This document shows, piece after piece, positions 53,065-60,373 of a stretch of 64,000 nt of DNA. The notes beneath the pieces were generated by a model, which did no database searches, was not told where the DNA came from, and worked only from the letters and a program-made list of their open reading frames with translations. Positions within the stretch are counted from its first letter, which is position 1. Each line of letters opens with the position of its first letter. This DNA comes from Peribacillus simplex (lineage in GTDB: Bacteria > Bacillota > Bacilli > Bacillales > DSM-1321). The stretch is taken from contig NZ_FTMX01000004.1 of assembly GCF_900156045.1 (NCBI RefSeq), positions 62,001 through 126,000 of the forward strand. The letters run 5' to 3'. The translations under genes and the position numbers were made by a program.

Positions 53065-54384
53065 CTATTCCGTTGTAGTCTCCAATTCACTATTAACCCG
53101 ATATATCTTTCTAGGTCTTCCTTTAGCAGTAGGTGCTTCTTCACCAATTATTTCGGCAATCTCCTGCTCGACTAAACCATTAAGAATTCGCCGTGCGTTC
53201 CGGGGGGTCATTTTTAACCATTCTGCAAGAATTGATGCTGTTATAGAGTGGTTCCCCGTTCTTTTTTGTACAGACAAAATCTTGTTAAGTGTTGTAATCG
53301 TGACTCCACACTGTTTAAGTTTTTCACTGATTTCCTTATTCTCCGTCCGATAGCCAAAAGAAATGCTTTCTTGTTCTTTAAGAGGACCTTCAATAATCCC
53401 TCTATCATCTACTAGGAATGCACAAAAAGAATCATAATTTTGTGCATGATTTAAAGCAAGTCGTGCATTTTCCTCCGCAGCCAATGCAGTTTCCCCATAG
53501 CCGATCCCAACATTCGATGGTAATTCCGATATTAAAGCTAATTTTTCCAATAGATCCCCAATTTGTTGCCCTGTTTCTTTTATGGAACCTCTCGTGGAGA
53601 AAATTACAAATGTTCCAACCCCAAGAGGTACAAAAGTGCCGAAAATCGATTCGGAAAAGTTTAATACGGCATCTTGTACCTTTAAGTTCAAGCGATGTAA
53701 ATCGTAGGATATGGTGTGGTGATTCATGTTTGTATCCATATTCTCTACTTTGATAAATATAGCAGCAATTTGTGATTGTTTAAAATGAAGGGTTTCCCAT
53801 TTTTGGATCGCTGTTTTTAGCGTTTCACGTATGTTACTGCGTGTAGGGGTAACTCGATAAACAGGAATTCCTTGTAACTTCAATTTTTCGTATACAAAGT
53901 ATAGACAGGTAATGCAAATATCAACTTGTCCCTCTTTAAATAGTTTTTGATGATATGCAAGAAGATCCTGGAGAGTAGTATCATGAAGATATTCATGAAC
54001 ATGAATATCTTCATATGAAATGCCAAGATCATGATATGTCTCATATACATCACTTTCTTTAAGCAAATCTATACTCATCCGATTGAGGCTTTTAGAATCT
54101 TTATAACCTACTTCCACCAACGTTTTTGTTAAGCTTGCCCCATCTAAGTTAAGATAAAAAAAAGGTTGTTTGGAACCGCTTTTTTCAACAAAAGGATAGA
54201 GGGCTGGACCCGCAAAAATCCAAAGGTCGACCAACTGTTGATTTTGTTTCACGATATTTGTCGCCTCTTCAGCATTTTGATATCCAAATGGAATCGGGTA
54301 CAGTCTGTCGGAGTATTCTTTTGCAATATCGCATATAATCTGTACATAGTCACTTGGACCAACAATTCCGGCTTTTATTTTCAT
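53065..54384 (-). CDS. PrpR_N/PucR-like transcriptional regulator with C-terminal winged HTH
   Basis: 439 residues in three parts. Residues 1-185 resemble a periplasmic-binding-like sensing domain of the PrpR N-terminal type (KIKAGIVGPSDYVQIICDIA, VDLWIFAGPALYPFV, DICITCLYFVYEKL). Residues about 205-320 have a degenerate GGDEF/cyclase-like fold found in PucR/CdaR regulators (GIGYGETALAAEENARLALN). Residues about 370-430 are a winged HTH (SITASILAEWLKMTPRNARR, PTAKGRPRKIYRV). It is divergent from the monooxygenase operon and is its likely regulator. A perfect 16-bp palindrome and the 13-bp inverted repeat in the intergenic space are candidate sites. Confidence 0.7.
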   Translation of the reverse strand: MKIKAGIVGPSDYVQIICDIAKEYSDRLYPIPFGYQNAEEATNIVKQNQQLVDLWIFAGPALYPFVEKSGSKQPFFYLNLDGASLTKTLVEVGYKDSKSLNRMSIDLLKESDVYETYHDLGISYEDIHVHEYLHDTTLQDLLAYHQKLFKEGQVDICITCLYFVYEKLKLQGIPVYRVTPTRSNIRETLKTAIQKWETLHFKQSQIAAIFIKVENMDTNMNHHTISYDLHRLNLKVQDAVLNFSESIFGTFVPLGVGTFVIFSTRGSIKETGQQIGDLLEKLALISELPSNVGIGYGETALAAEENARLALNHAQNYDSFCAFLVDDRGIIEGPLKEQESISFGYRTENKEISEKLKQCGVTITTLNKILSVQKRTGNHSITASILAEWLKMTPRNARRILNGLVEQEIAEIIGEEAPTAKGRPRKIYRVNSELETTTE

Positions 54385-54457
54385 AGTCGAACACCACCTA
54401 ATAGAATAACTTGCAAAATTTTTCGAAAACGTTATGTATTATATAGGGAAATATATT

Positions 54458-54473
54458 AATTAATCGATTAATT
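54458..54473. promoter_or_regulatory. 16-bp perfect palindrome near the regulator gene
   Basis: AATTAATCGATTAATT, 74 bp upstream of the regulator's start. It may be an autoregulatory operator; AT-rich palindromes can also arise by chance. Confidence 0.35.
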
Positions 54474-54658
54474 CCAGCATTTTGCCTACTAATTTGTTAG
54501 GGTTTTCTTTAATTGATTATAACAATTATAGTAAACATTAGTATATATGTTGAGTGAATTGCTCTATTGCAACAAGCAGCATTTCTTCTTTTAAAAGAAA
54601 CGGACCTTTAATGGATGATCAAGAAAAATAAAATTATAAGAATTGTTAGAAAATTCAG

Positions 54659-54726
54659 TTGACATTCTGCTGGATTTTTTTTATGATTTATTTAAGGAAC
54701 ACATTGAGAATTATTCCTTAAATAAA
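54659..54726 (+). promoter_or_regulatory. Promoter and operator of the monooxygenase operon
   Basis: TTGACA (54659-54664), a 17-bp spacer and TATGAT (54682-54687) form a strong SigA promoter. It is overlapped by a perfect 13-bp inverted repeat: TTTATTTAAGGAA (54687-54699), 14 nt, TTCCTTAAATAAA (54714-54726). The position at +1 indicates repression. The same 13-mer lies at 61901-61913. Confidence 0.75.
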
Positions 54727-54746
54727 AAAAGGGGGATGCATTTTAT

Positions 54747-55259
54747 ATGAGTAATAACTCTTCTCGGGATAATCAATCGTTACAGTTAGTGAGTCCTGAA
54801 TCGTTTAGAAATGTAATCAGTCATTTCACAAGCGGAGTATCGATAATTACAGTAAGGGAAAGTGAAATAGATTATGGGATAACTGCCAGCGCAGTTAGTT
54901 CCGTGTCTCTTGAGCCTCCAATGCTACTAGTATGTGCCAATAAAAATACAGGTACATGCCATGCTATTTCGAAAGCGGGTTCATTTACTGTAAACATTCT
55001 TGCTGAAAACCAGGGGGAGCTTGCGATGCAGTTTGCCAGGTCGAACACTGAGAAGTTCAAAGGTGTGGAAATGTCCTATGGCGAACTGGGTAACCCCGTT
55101 TTAAATAACACACTTGCCCAGATTGAATGCCGGGTGGTCGAAGAAGTAACAGGAGGTACTCATTCCGTCTTTCTGGCGGAGGTTCAAAAAGCCCATGCAC
55201 TCATAGGGGATCCGCTCGTGTATTTCAAAGGAGAATTTGGTTCGTTCAAGAAAGCTTAA
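54747..55259 (+). CDS. Flavin reductase (HpaC-like)
   Basis: A 170-residue NAD(P)H:flavin oxidoreductase of the HpaC/RutF type that supplies free FADH2 or FMNH2 to a partner monooxygenase. Motifs: VISHFTSGVSIITV, YGITASAVSSVSLEPPMLLV (flavin-phosphate binding), CHAISKAGSFTVNILAENQG and the GDPLVYFKGEFGSF end (the GDH/PL-type motif). RBS AAAGGGGG lies about 8 nt before the ATG. First gene after the operator at 54687-54726; the monooxygenase follows 81 bp downstream. Confidence 0.9.
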   Translation: MSNNSSRDNQSLQLVSPESFRNVISHFTSGVSIITVRESEIDYGITASAVSSVSLEPPMLLVCANKNTGTCHAISKAGSFTVNILAENQGELAMQFARSNTEKFKGVEMSYGELGNPVLNNTLAQIECRVVEEVTGGTHSVFLAEVQKAHALIGDPLVYFKGEFGSFKKA

Positions 55260-55340
55260 AACTGAAGGAAAACAAGCTGTTGGTCTAAGCCCTTTCAAAA
55301 TGAAAATTGGATAACAAATCATCTAAAAGGAGGAAATAGT

Positions 55341-56804
55341 ATGGCTTTAATGACTGGTAAGCAATATCGTGAATCATTGAATGACGGCAGGGAAGTATTC
55401 ATCGATGGGAAAAGGGTCAAAAATGTAGCTGAACACCCATCATTCAAACCGATAGTTGATGTGAAAGCAAGAATGTATGACATGGCCTTTGAACCTGAAA
55501 AAAAGGAGAAGTTAACAACTAGATTGGAAGATGGCGAAGTCGTTTCACGAGCGTATAAAGCTCCAAAGACTAAAGAGGATTTAACTGGAATCCGCAATCA
55601 CGTGGAAACCGTGCTTGATGATCTTGGCGGAGTGGTATACCGTGTTGGGGATGAAACGATAGGTGAAATGTGGTCCTTATATGACGCGCAGGATAAATTA
55701 AATGAAATTAACCCTTCTTATGCGAAAAATATTGCGAATCATATCGATAGAGTGGCAAGAGAAGATTTGTTCCATGTTTCCGCTAATACGGATCCAAAAG
55801 GTGATCGAAGCAAACTTTTTAGCGGAAAAGATGGCGGAACCCTGCTGCATGTTGTTGAAGAAAACGATAAAGGAATTGTCGTAAAAGGTGCGAAGTTTGA
55901 AACGGCTGCCGCCTATGCTCACCAGGCATTCGTTAAACCGACTATCTTGAATTGGGAAGCCGGAGAAGAAACTATGGCGCCGTTCGCTTGTGGATTCATC
56001 GCTGATATGGGAGCTCCCGGATTAAAGCACATTTGCCGTACGTCTCTCGGGACAGGAAAAAATGATACAGATTATCCGATCTCTACAAAATTTGAAGAAA
56101 TTGATACATTGCTAATATTCGATAACGTACTAATTCCATGGGAAAATGTCTTGTTCCATCGTTCATTGGCCTCTGCTGCGTACATTCGTTCCACACTGCA
56201 TCGGTATTCTGCCTTTAACTACGTCCTTAGAGTATTGCGCAGAGCAGATTATTTGCTAGGAACGGCTTTATTGAACGTTGAACAAACAGGTCTGACAAAG
56301 CTGCAGGCAGTAAGGGAAAAAATATCTCAGCTTATTAATTATCGTGAAGGAATTAATGCTCATTTAACAGCTGCTGTTGCAAATGCGGAAGTCAGCCCCG
56401 GCGGTTTAATGATGCCAAACCAATCTCTTCTGTATACTGGCCGTGTATTTGCACTATCTAATTTCCCGGCGATGGCGCATTTAACAAGGGAACTCGTAGG
56501 AGGGCAACTAGCCGTTACACCAGATTCCGAAACGTTTGCAGATCCAGCGATTCAAGAATATGTTGATAAGTACTATTCCGTTGGTGAGTGGAGCGCGAAA
56601 GAAAGAGGAAAATTACTATACTTTGCGAGAGACCTTTTGAATTCTTCTTACGCAGGCCATAGAACTACTTTTGAATTGTTTGCTCAAAGTCCTCCATTTG
56701 CTCAACAGATGTCAGTTTTCAATAGCTTCGATATGGAAGCACAGCGCGAAATGGTTCGTAAAGCAGCGGATTTAAAAGCGGCTATTACTGTTACTAATCA
56801 GTAA
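55341..56804 (+). CDS. 4-hydroxyphenylacetate 3-hydroxylase (HpaB)-family FADH2 monooxygenase
   Basis: 487 residues. The HpaB-type N-domain starts MTGKQYRESLNDGREVFIDG. The central domain has NPSYAKNIANHIDRVAREDL, FMN/FADH2-site residues in GAPGLKHICRTSLG, FEEIDTLLIFDNVLIPWENV, and the C-terminal helical domain contains GGLMMPNQSLLYTGRV. It uses reduced flavin from the upstream reductase to hydroxylate or cleave a (hetero)aromatic substrate. The family also contains pyrrole-2-carboxylate and other N-heterocycle oxygenases, so the phenol name need not apply. RBS AAAAGGAGG is 7 nt before the ATG. Confidence 0.88.
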   Translation: MALMTGKQYRESLNDGREVFIDGKRVKNVAEHPSFKPIVDVKARMYDMAFEPEKKEKLTTRLEDGEVVSRAYKAPKTKEDLTGIRNHVETVLDDLGGVVYRVGDETIGEMWSLYDAQDKLNEINPSYAKNIANHIDRVAREDLFHVSANTDPKGDRSKLFSGKDGGTLLHVVEENDKGIVVKGAKFETAAAYAHQAFVKPTILNWEAGEETMAPFACGFIADMGAPGLKHICRTSLGTGKNDTDYPISTKFEEIDTLLIFDNVLIPWENVLFHRSLASAAYIRSTLHRYSAFNYVLRVLRRADYLLGTALLNVEQTGLTKLQAVREKISQLINYREGINAHLTAAVANAEVSPGGLMMPNQSLLYTGRVFALSNFPAMAHLTRELVGGQLAVTPDSETFADPAIQEYVDKYYSVGEWSAKERGKLLYFARDLLNSSYAGHRTTFELFAQSPPFAQQMSVFNSFDMEAQREMVRKAADLKAAITVTNQ

Positions 56805-56832
56805 TCTTGAATATAGAAAGGGGAAGTTTTCA

Positions 56833-57423
56833 TTGGAAATACATACACAAGGCACCTTACAGCTTTCTGAATCGGTTCTATCGATTGGTGCACTCGACGG
56901 CATCCACAGGGGGCATCAAGCATTGCTATTAAAGGCAAAAGAACGGGCCATGAAGCTTGGAGTTCCTTTTGTTGTATATACTTTTGATCCTCCTCCAAAA
57001 GTCTTTTTTAAAGGATGCCAACTGTTAATGTCAGTGGAAGAGAAGCTTCAGCGCCTCGAAATGCTAGGAGTTGACCATGTTATAGTCGGTCCATTTGATG
57101 AAGCGTTTACTCAAAAGGAAGTTCCGGTATTCATTGAAGAATTAAAAGAAATAAATCCCATTGAAATCTGGGAAGGCCCTAACTTCTTATTCGGAAAAAA
57201 TAGAAAGGGCACCATCGATGTATTACGCCGCTATTTTAAAGTAGAAGTGTTACAGCCCCTGACATGTGAACGAGGTGAAATGATCTCTTCTTCACGCATT
57301 CGCAAGCTTTTGCAACAAGGAAACTACCCTCAGGCAAAAAAGCTGCTAGGGGCCGAGTGTTTTACGATGATTTCAATGTGTGAGAACCCATATGCCAGAA
57401 AAAATAGGTTGGAAATTCATTAA
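56833..57423 (+). CDS. Single-domain FAD synthetase (FMN adenylyltransferase)
   Basis: 196 residues. The nucleotidyltransferase motif IGALDGIHRGHQALLLKAKE (HxGH) and ISSSRIRKLLQQGNY (the xSSxxxR motif) match the N-terminal half of RibF, as do VVYTFDPPPKVFF and GPNFLFGKNRKGT. The C-terminal riboflavin kinase domain of normal RibF (about 310 residues) is absent, so it should make FAD from FMN only. The TTG start follows AAAGGGGA. Its place directly after the FADH2 monooxygenase gene suggests a dedicated FAD supply for that enzyme pair. Confidence 0.87.
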   Translation: MEIHTQGTLQLSESVLSIGALDGIHRGHQALLLKAKERAMKLGVPFVVYTFDPPPKVFFKGCQLLMSVEEKLQRLEMLGVDHVIVGPFDEAFTQKEVPVFIEELKEINPIEIWEGPNFLFGKNRKGTIDVLRRYFKVEVLQPLTCERGEMISSSRIRKLLQQGNYPQAKKLLGAECFTMISMCENPYARKNRLEIH

Positions 57424-57453
57424 TATAATAAGAAGCAAGGGAGAATTAAGAAA

Positions 57454-57885
57454 ATGGAAATTAAAAGATACCGTAAATTTGAAACGAATAAATTTTATCC
57501 AGCTGATATGGGGGAGGAATCTCATCACGTAGCAAATGAGTTTTCTATGGTTGTCCGTGCTGGAAACCGTATCTTCATGAGAGGGCAAACTGCATTTGAT
57601 CTGGAAGGTAATTTTCACGGGGAGAATGATGTTACTGAACAGACAGAGAATGCTTGTCGCTGCATCAAGCAGTTGCTTGAAGAAGCAGGGGGGAAAATGG
57701 AAGACGTTTGCAAACTCACAACTTATGTCACTGATCGTTCCTATCGAAAAGAAGCCTACGCTGTTATTGCTAAGCATTTTAAAGGCGTATATCCAGTTAG
57801 TACAGGACTTGTCGTCAATGGGCTGGCTCTTCCTGAAATGCTGGTGGAAATAGACGTCGAAGCAATTATTAGCGGTAAGGAATAA
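57454..57885 (+). CDS. RidA family protein (YjgF/YER057c/UK114)
   Basis: A 143-residue RidA-superfamily protein. FSMVVRAGNRIFMRGQTAFD, then EQTENACRCIKQLLEEAG and KLTTYVTDRSYRKEAYAVIA are the family core, ending LALPEMLVEIDVEAI. In archetypal RidA the catalytic arginine sits just before the end motif (…ARLPxxxxVEIE); here the comparable residue is leucine (GLALPEM). It is therefore not a standard enamine/imine deaminase, though the subgroup may still bind such compounds. RBS AAGGGAG is about 9 nt before the ATG. Located within the monooxygenase operon. Confidence 0.85.
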   Translation: MEIKRYRKFETNKFYPADMGEESHHVANEFSMVVRAGNRIFMRGQTAFDLEGNFHGENDVTEQTENACRCIKQLLEEAGGKMEDVCKLTTYVTDRSYRKEAYAVIAKHFKGVYPVSTGLVVNGLALPEMLVEIDVEAIISGKE

Positions 57886-57979
57886 GGGGATATGTCGAAT
57901 ATAAATTAAATGAATGGAGCAGCAACTATTGAAAAGAATCATGCTTGTTGCTCCTTATTTTCTCAAGGGAGGATTAAAA

Positions 57980-58669
57980 ATGAACATAACAAGTACGTTT
58001 TCCGTGGCAGGACGTTGCTCTAGAACAGGAGCTTTAGGAGCTATTGTCACTTCCAGCAGCCCAGCTGTTGGGGCAAGATGTCCCTGGGTCAAATCAAATA
58101 TAGGTGTCATCCTGACGCAAAATGTCACAGATCCCAGACTAGCAGACATAGGACTTTCAGCTTTGGAAAAAGGTTACGGCGCCCAGGCGTCAATTCGGAC
58201 AATGGTGGCTGCCTCGGACTTTCCTGATTTTAGACAGCTGGCTGTTGTCGATACCAACGGTGAATCAAGCGTGTTTACAGGTGAAAAAGCGCTTGGAGTA
58301 CACGGGGACTATTATGCTGATAATGTTGCCAGCATAGGTAACCTGTTAAGCAATCCAGAAATCCCAAAAGCAATGGGCCAACATTTTCTTGAACGGAAGG
58401 ACCTTTCTTTACCTGAGCGGTTAATTTCAGCTCTTGAACTCGGTTTTAACATGGGAGGGGAGCTTGATCAAGAACATTCTATTGCACTCTTGGTCTATCA
58501 TCCGGATACTCCGTTTGCTTATGTAGATCTGCGTGTTGATTATAGCGATGATCCACTAAATGATTTGAAAAAACTATGGGAGATTTATAGTCCGCAAGCG
58601 GAAAATTATAAATCTAGGGCAATTGAGCCGGAGCTTGCACCTTCCTATGGGGTAAAAGGTGACGAATAA
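57980..58669 (+). CDS. DUF1028 family protein (Ntn-hydrolase-like)
   Basis: 229 residues of the DUF1028 family. It starts ITSTFSVAGRCSRTGALGAI, then AVGARCPWVKSNIGVILTQN, GLSALEKGYGAQASIRTMVA and the ALGVHGDYYADNVASIGNLL motif. The fold resembles Ntn hydrolases, with roles proposed in peptidoglycan- or heterocycle-related hydrolysis; no activity is proved. ATG 57980 follows AAGGGAGG by 6 nt and starts at the family N-terminus, so the earlier in-frame ATG 57914 is rejected. DUF1028 and RidA genes are frequent neighbours. Fifth gene of the operon. Confidence 0.85.
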   Translation: MNITSTFSVAGRCSRTGALGAIVTSSSPAVGARCPWVKSNIGVILTQNVTDPRLADIGLSALEKGYGAQASIRTMVAASDFPDFRQLAVVDTNGESSVFTGEKALGVHGDYYADNVASIGNLLSNPEIPKAMGQHFLERKDLSLPERLISALELGFNMGGELDQEHSIALLVYHPDTPFAYVDLRVDYSDDPLNDLKKLWEIYSPQAENYKSRAIEPELAPSYGVKGDE

Positions 58670-58723
58670 AAGGTAACGCTAACCAGTTTGGAGTTCCTGG
58701 GAGAAGGGTGGAAGTGAGCAGCT

Positions 58724-59965
58724 ATGAAAATCGATATTGACCGATTATTGTCGGACATCAAGGAGTATGCTGAATACGGAAAAAATGATCAAGGAGGGGT
58801 GACAAGGCCCAGTTTTTCACAAGCCGATCATGAAGTGCGTGCACGGTTTATAAAGGAATTAGAGGACATAGATTTAAAGGTCACTATTGACGGGGCCGCC
58901 AATATTTGGGGAAGGCACAAGGGGAGTGGAAAAAAACAAGGCAGTATTGTCATTGGATCACACCTTGATTCCGTTCCGAATGGAGGTAAGTATGATGGCC
59001 CGTTAGGTGTTCTTATGGCGAAAGAAATTATTAAAACATTAATTGAAAATAACGTGATTCTTGACCATGACTTGGAAATCGTTTCATTTACGGCAGAAGA
59101 ATCGAATGATTTTAACTTATCAACGTTCGGAAGCCGTTCTTTCGTCGGCCGATTGAAAATCGAGATGCTGAAAGATGTCTTTGATTCAACAGGTGCCCGG
59201 CTTAGTGATGAACTGATTAAAGCTGGGGGAGGCCTTGATAAATTCCCAATGATGAAGGAAATGGGAAAGAACAAAAAGGGTTTTATTGAACTGCACATTG
59301 AGCAGGGACAGCGGTTGGAAAGTAAAAATATATCCATGGCGGTCATCAACAGAGTTGTCGGAACTTATCGAAGTAAAGTAAGGGTTATCGGGCAGTCTAA
59401 CCACTCCGGTACGACAATGATGGAACATCGGAAGGATGCATTGACTGCTGTAGCTGAAATGATCCTTGAAGTGGAACGTCAATGCCAAGAAAGTGGCAGC
59501 AGTGTAGTTGGAACAGTCGGTAAATTGAATGTTTTACCGAATGCAGCAAATATTATTCCAGGACAAGTTGATTTTATCTATGAAGTCAGAGGAGAAACAG
59601 AAGAGGGAATTCAACATAAGGTCAACGTAATACAGAGCGTTTGGGAAGAAATCGCCAGGGAAAGAAAGGTGGACATTCAGCACCGAGTTTTTCTTGATCA
59701 AAAACCAGTTGTTTTGGATGAGGATATTGTTCATATATTACAAAGCACAGCTCATGAGATGGAAGAACCTTTTATGACGTTCTCCAGTATGGCGATACAT
59801 GATGCAGCTCATATGGCAATGATTACAAAATCAGCTATGGTCTTCGTGAAAAGCATTGATGGGAAGAGTCATTGTCCAGAAGAATACAGTCTGCCTAAGG
59901 ATATTGAAAAAGCTGGTAACTTAATTTTGCAGGGAATTATGAACATTGATCGGGAATTGACGTGA
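58724..59965 (+). CDS. M20-family Zn-dependent amidohydrolase (N-carbamoyl-L-amino acid hydrolase / allantoate amidohydrolase type)
   Basis: 413 residues. Metal-ligand motifs: IVIGSHLDSVPNGGKYDGPL (His and Asp), SFTAEESNDFNLSTFGSRSF (Glu-Glu), IELHIEQGQRLESKN (His) and the terminal KSIDGKSHCPEEYS (His). NHSGTTMMEHRKDAL belongs to the dimerisation domain. The group hydrolyses N-carbamoyl amino acids, allantoate or ureidoglycolate-like amides in the cytoplasm. RBS AGAAGGGTGG lies about 14 nt before the ATG. In this operon it would release ammonia or an amine from a ring-opened amide (inference). Confidence 0.88.
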   Translation: MKIDIDRLLSDIKEYAEYGKNDQGGVTRPSFSQADHEVRARFIKELEDIDLKVTIDGAANIWGRHKGSGKKQGSIVIGSHLDSVPNGGKYDGPLGVLMAKEIIKTLIENNVILDHDLEIVSFTAEESNDFNLSTFGSRSFVGRLKIEMLKDVFDSTGARLSDELIKAGGGLDKFPMMKEMGKNKKGFIELHIEQGQRLESKNISMAVINRVVGTYRSKVRVIGQSNHSGTTMMEHRKDALTAVAEMILEVERQCQESGSSVVGTVGKLNVLPNAANIIPGQVDFIYEVRGETEEGIQHKVNVIQSVWEEIARERKVDIQHRVFLDQKPVVLDEDIVHILQSTAHEMEEPFMTFSSMAIHDAAHMAMITKSAMVFVKSIDGKSHCPEEYSLPKDIEKAGNLILQGIMNIDRELT

Positions 59966-60290
59966 AATTCCTCAGTTTATGAGTTCAAGTTTTTAAATAG
60001 TATAGTCAGCTTTACACGATGGCTCCGATTTTTCATGAAGGATATTTGCATTTTCAAACAAATAAGTTTCTTGGTGTTTTTTTCTATTAGAAATATTGCT
60101 CCGTTCGTTACTTTTTACCAAAAATGATAGAGTAATGCCCTCTATTATTAAATAAGTATGGCTTTAGAGATTAAATAGAGTTAAATTCTATTATGGTAGC
60201 TTTTTAATTACATGATGCTAATTTAAAAAAGTCAGGGGGATTGATTAATGGCATTTTTAACTGACAAACGCTCATTTTAACCGTTTAAGA

Positions 60291-60307
60291 TTGTAAGCGC
60301 TATCAAA
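60291..60307 (+). promoter_or_regulatory. CcpA-binding cre site upstream of nhaC
   Basis: TTGTAAGCGCTATCAAA matches the cre consensus WTGNAARCGNWWNCAWW at every position. It lies 67 bp before the antiporter start, in a 408-bp gap (59966-60373) otherwise without genes, and indicates carbon-catabolite repression. Confidence 0.75.
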
Positions 60308-60373
60308 TTTTTGAAAATTTCTTAGATAGTAATCGAAACTTGGAGTTAAAAAGTAAACGGGGAGTGAAAATGA

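Noticed and set aside
57373..57942. 189-codon minus-strand ORF
   Set aside because: Entirely antisense to the RidA gene, which has a clear family match and RBS.
59186..59488. 100-codon minus-strand ORF
   Set aside because: Antisense to the M20 amidohydrolase core motifs; shadow frame.
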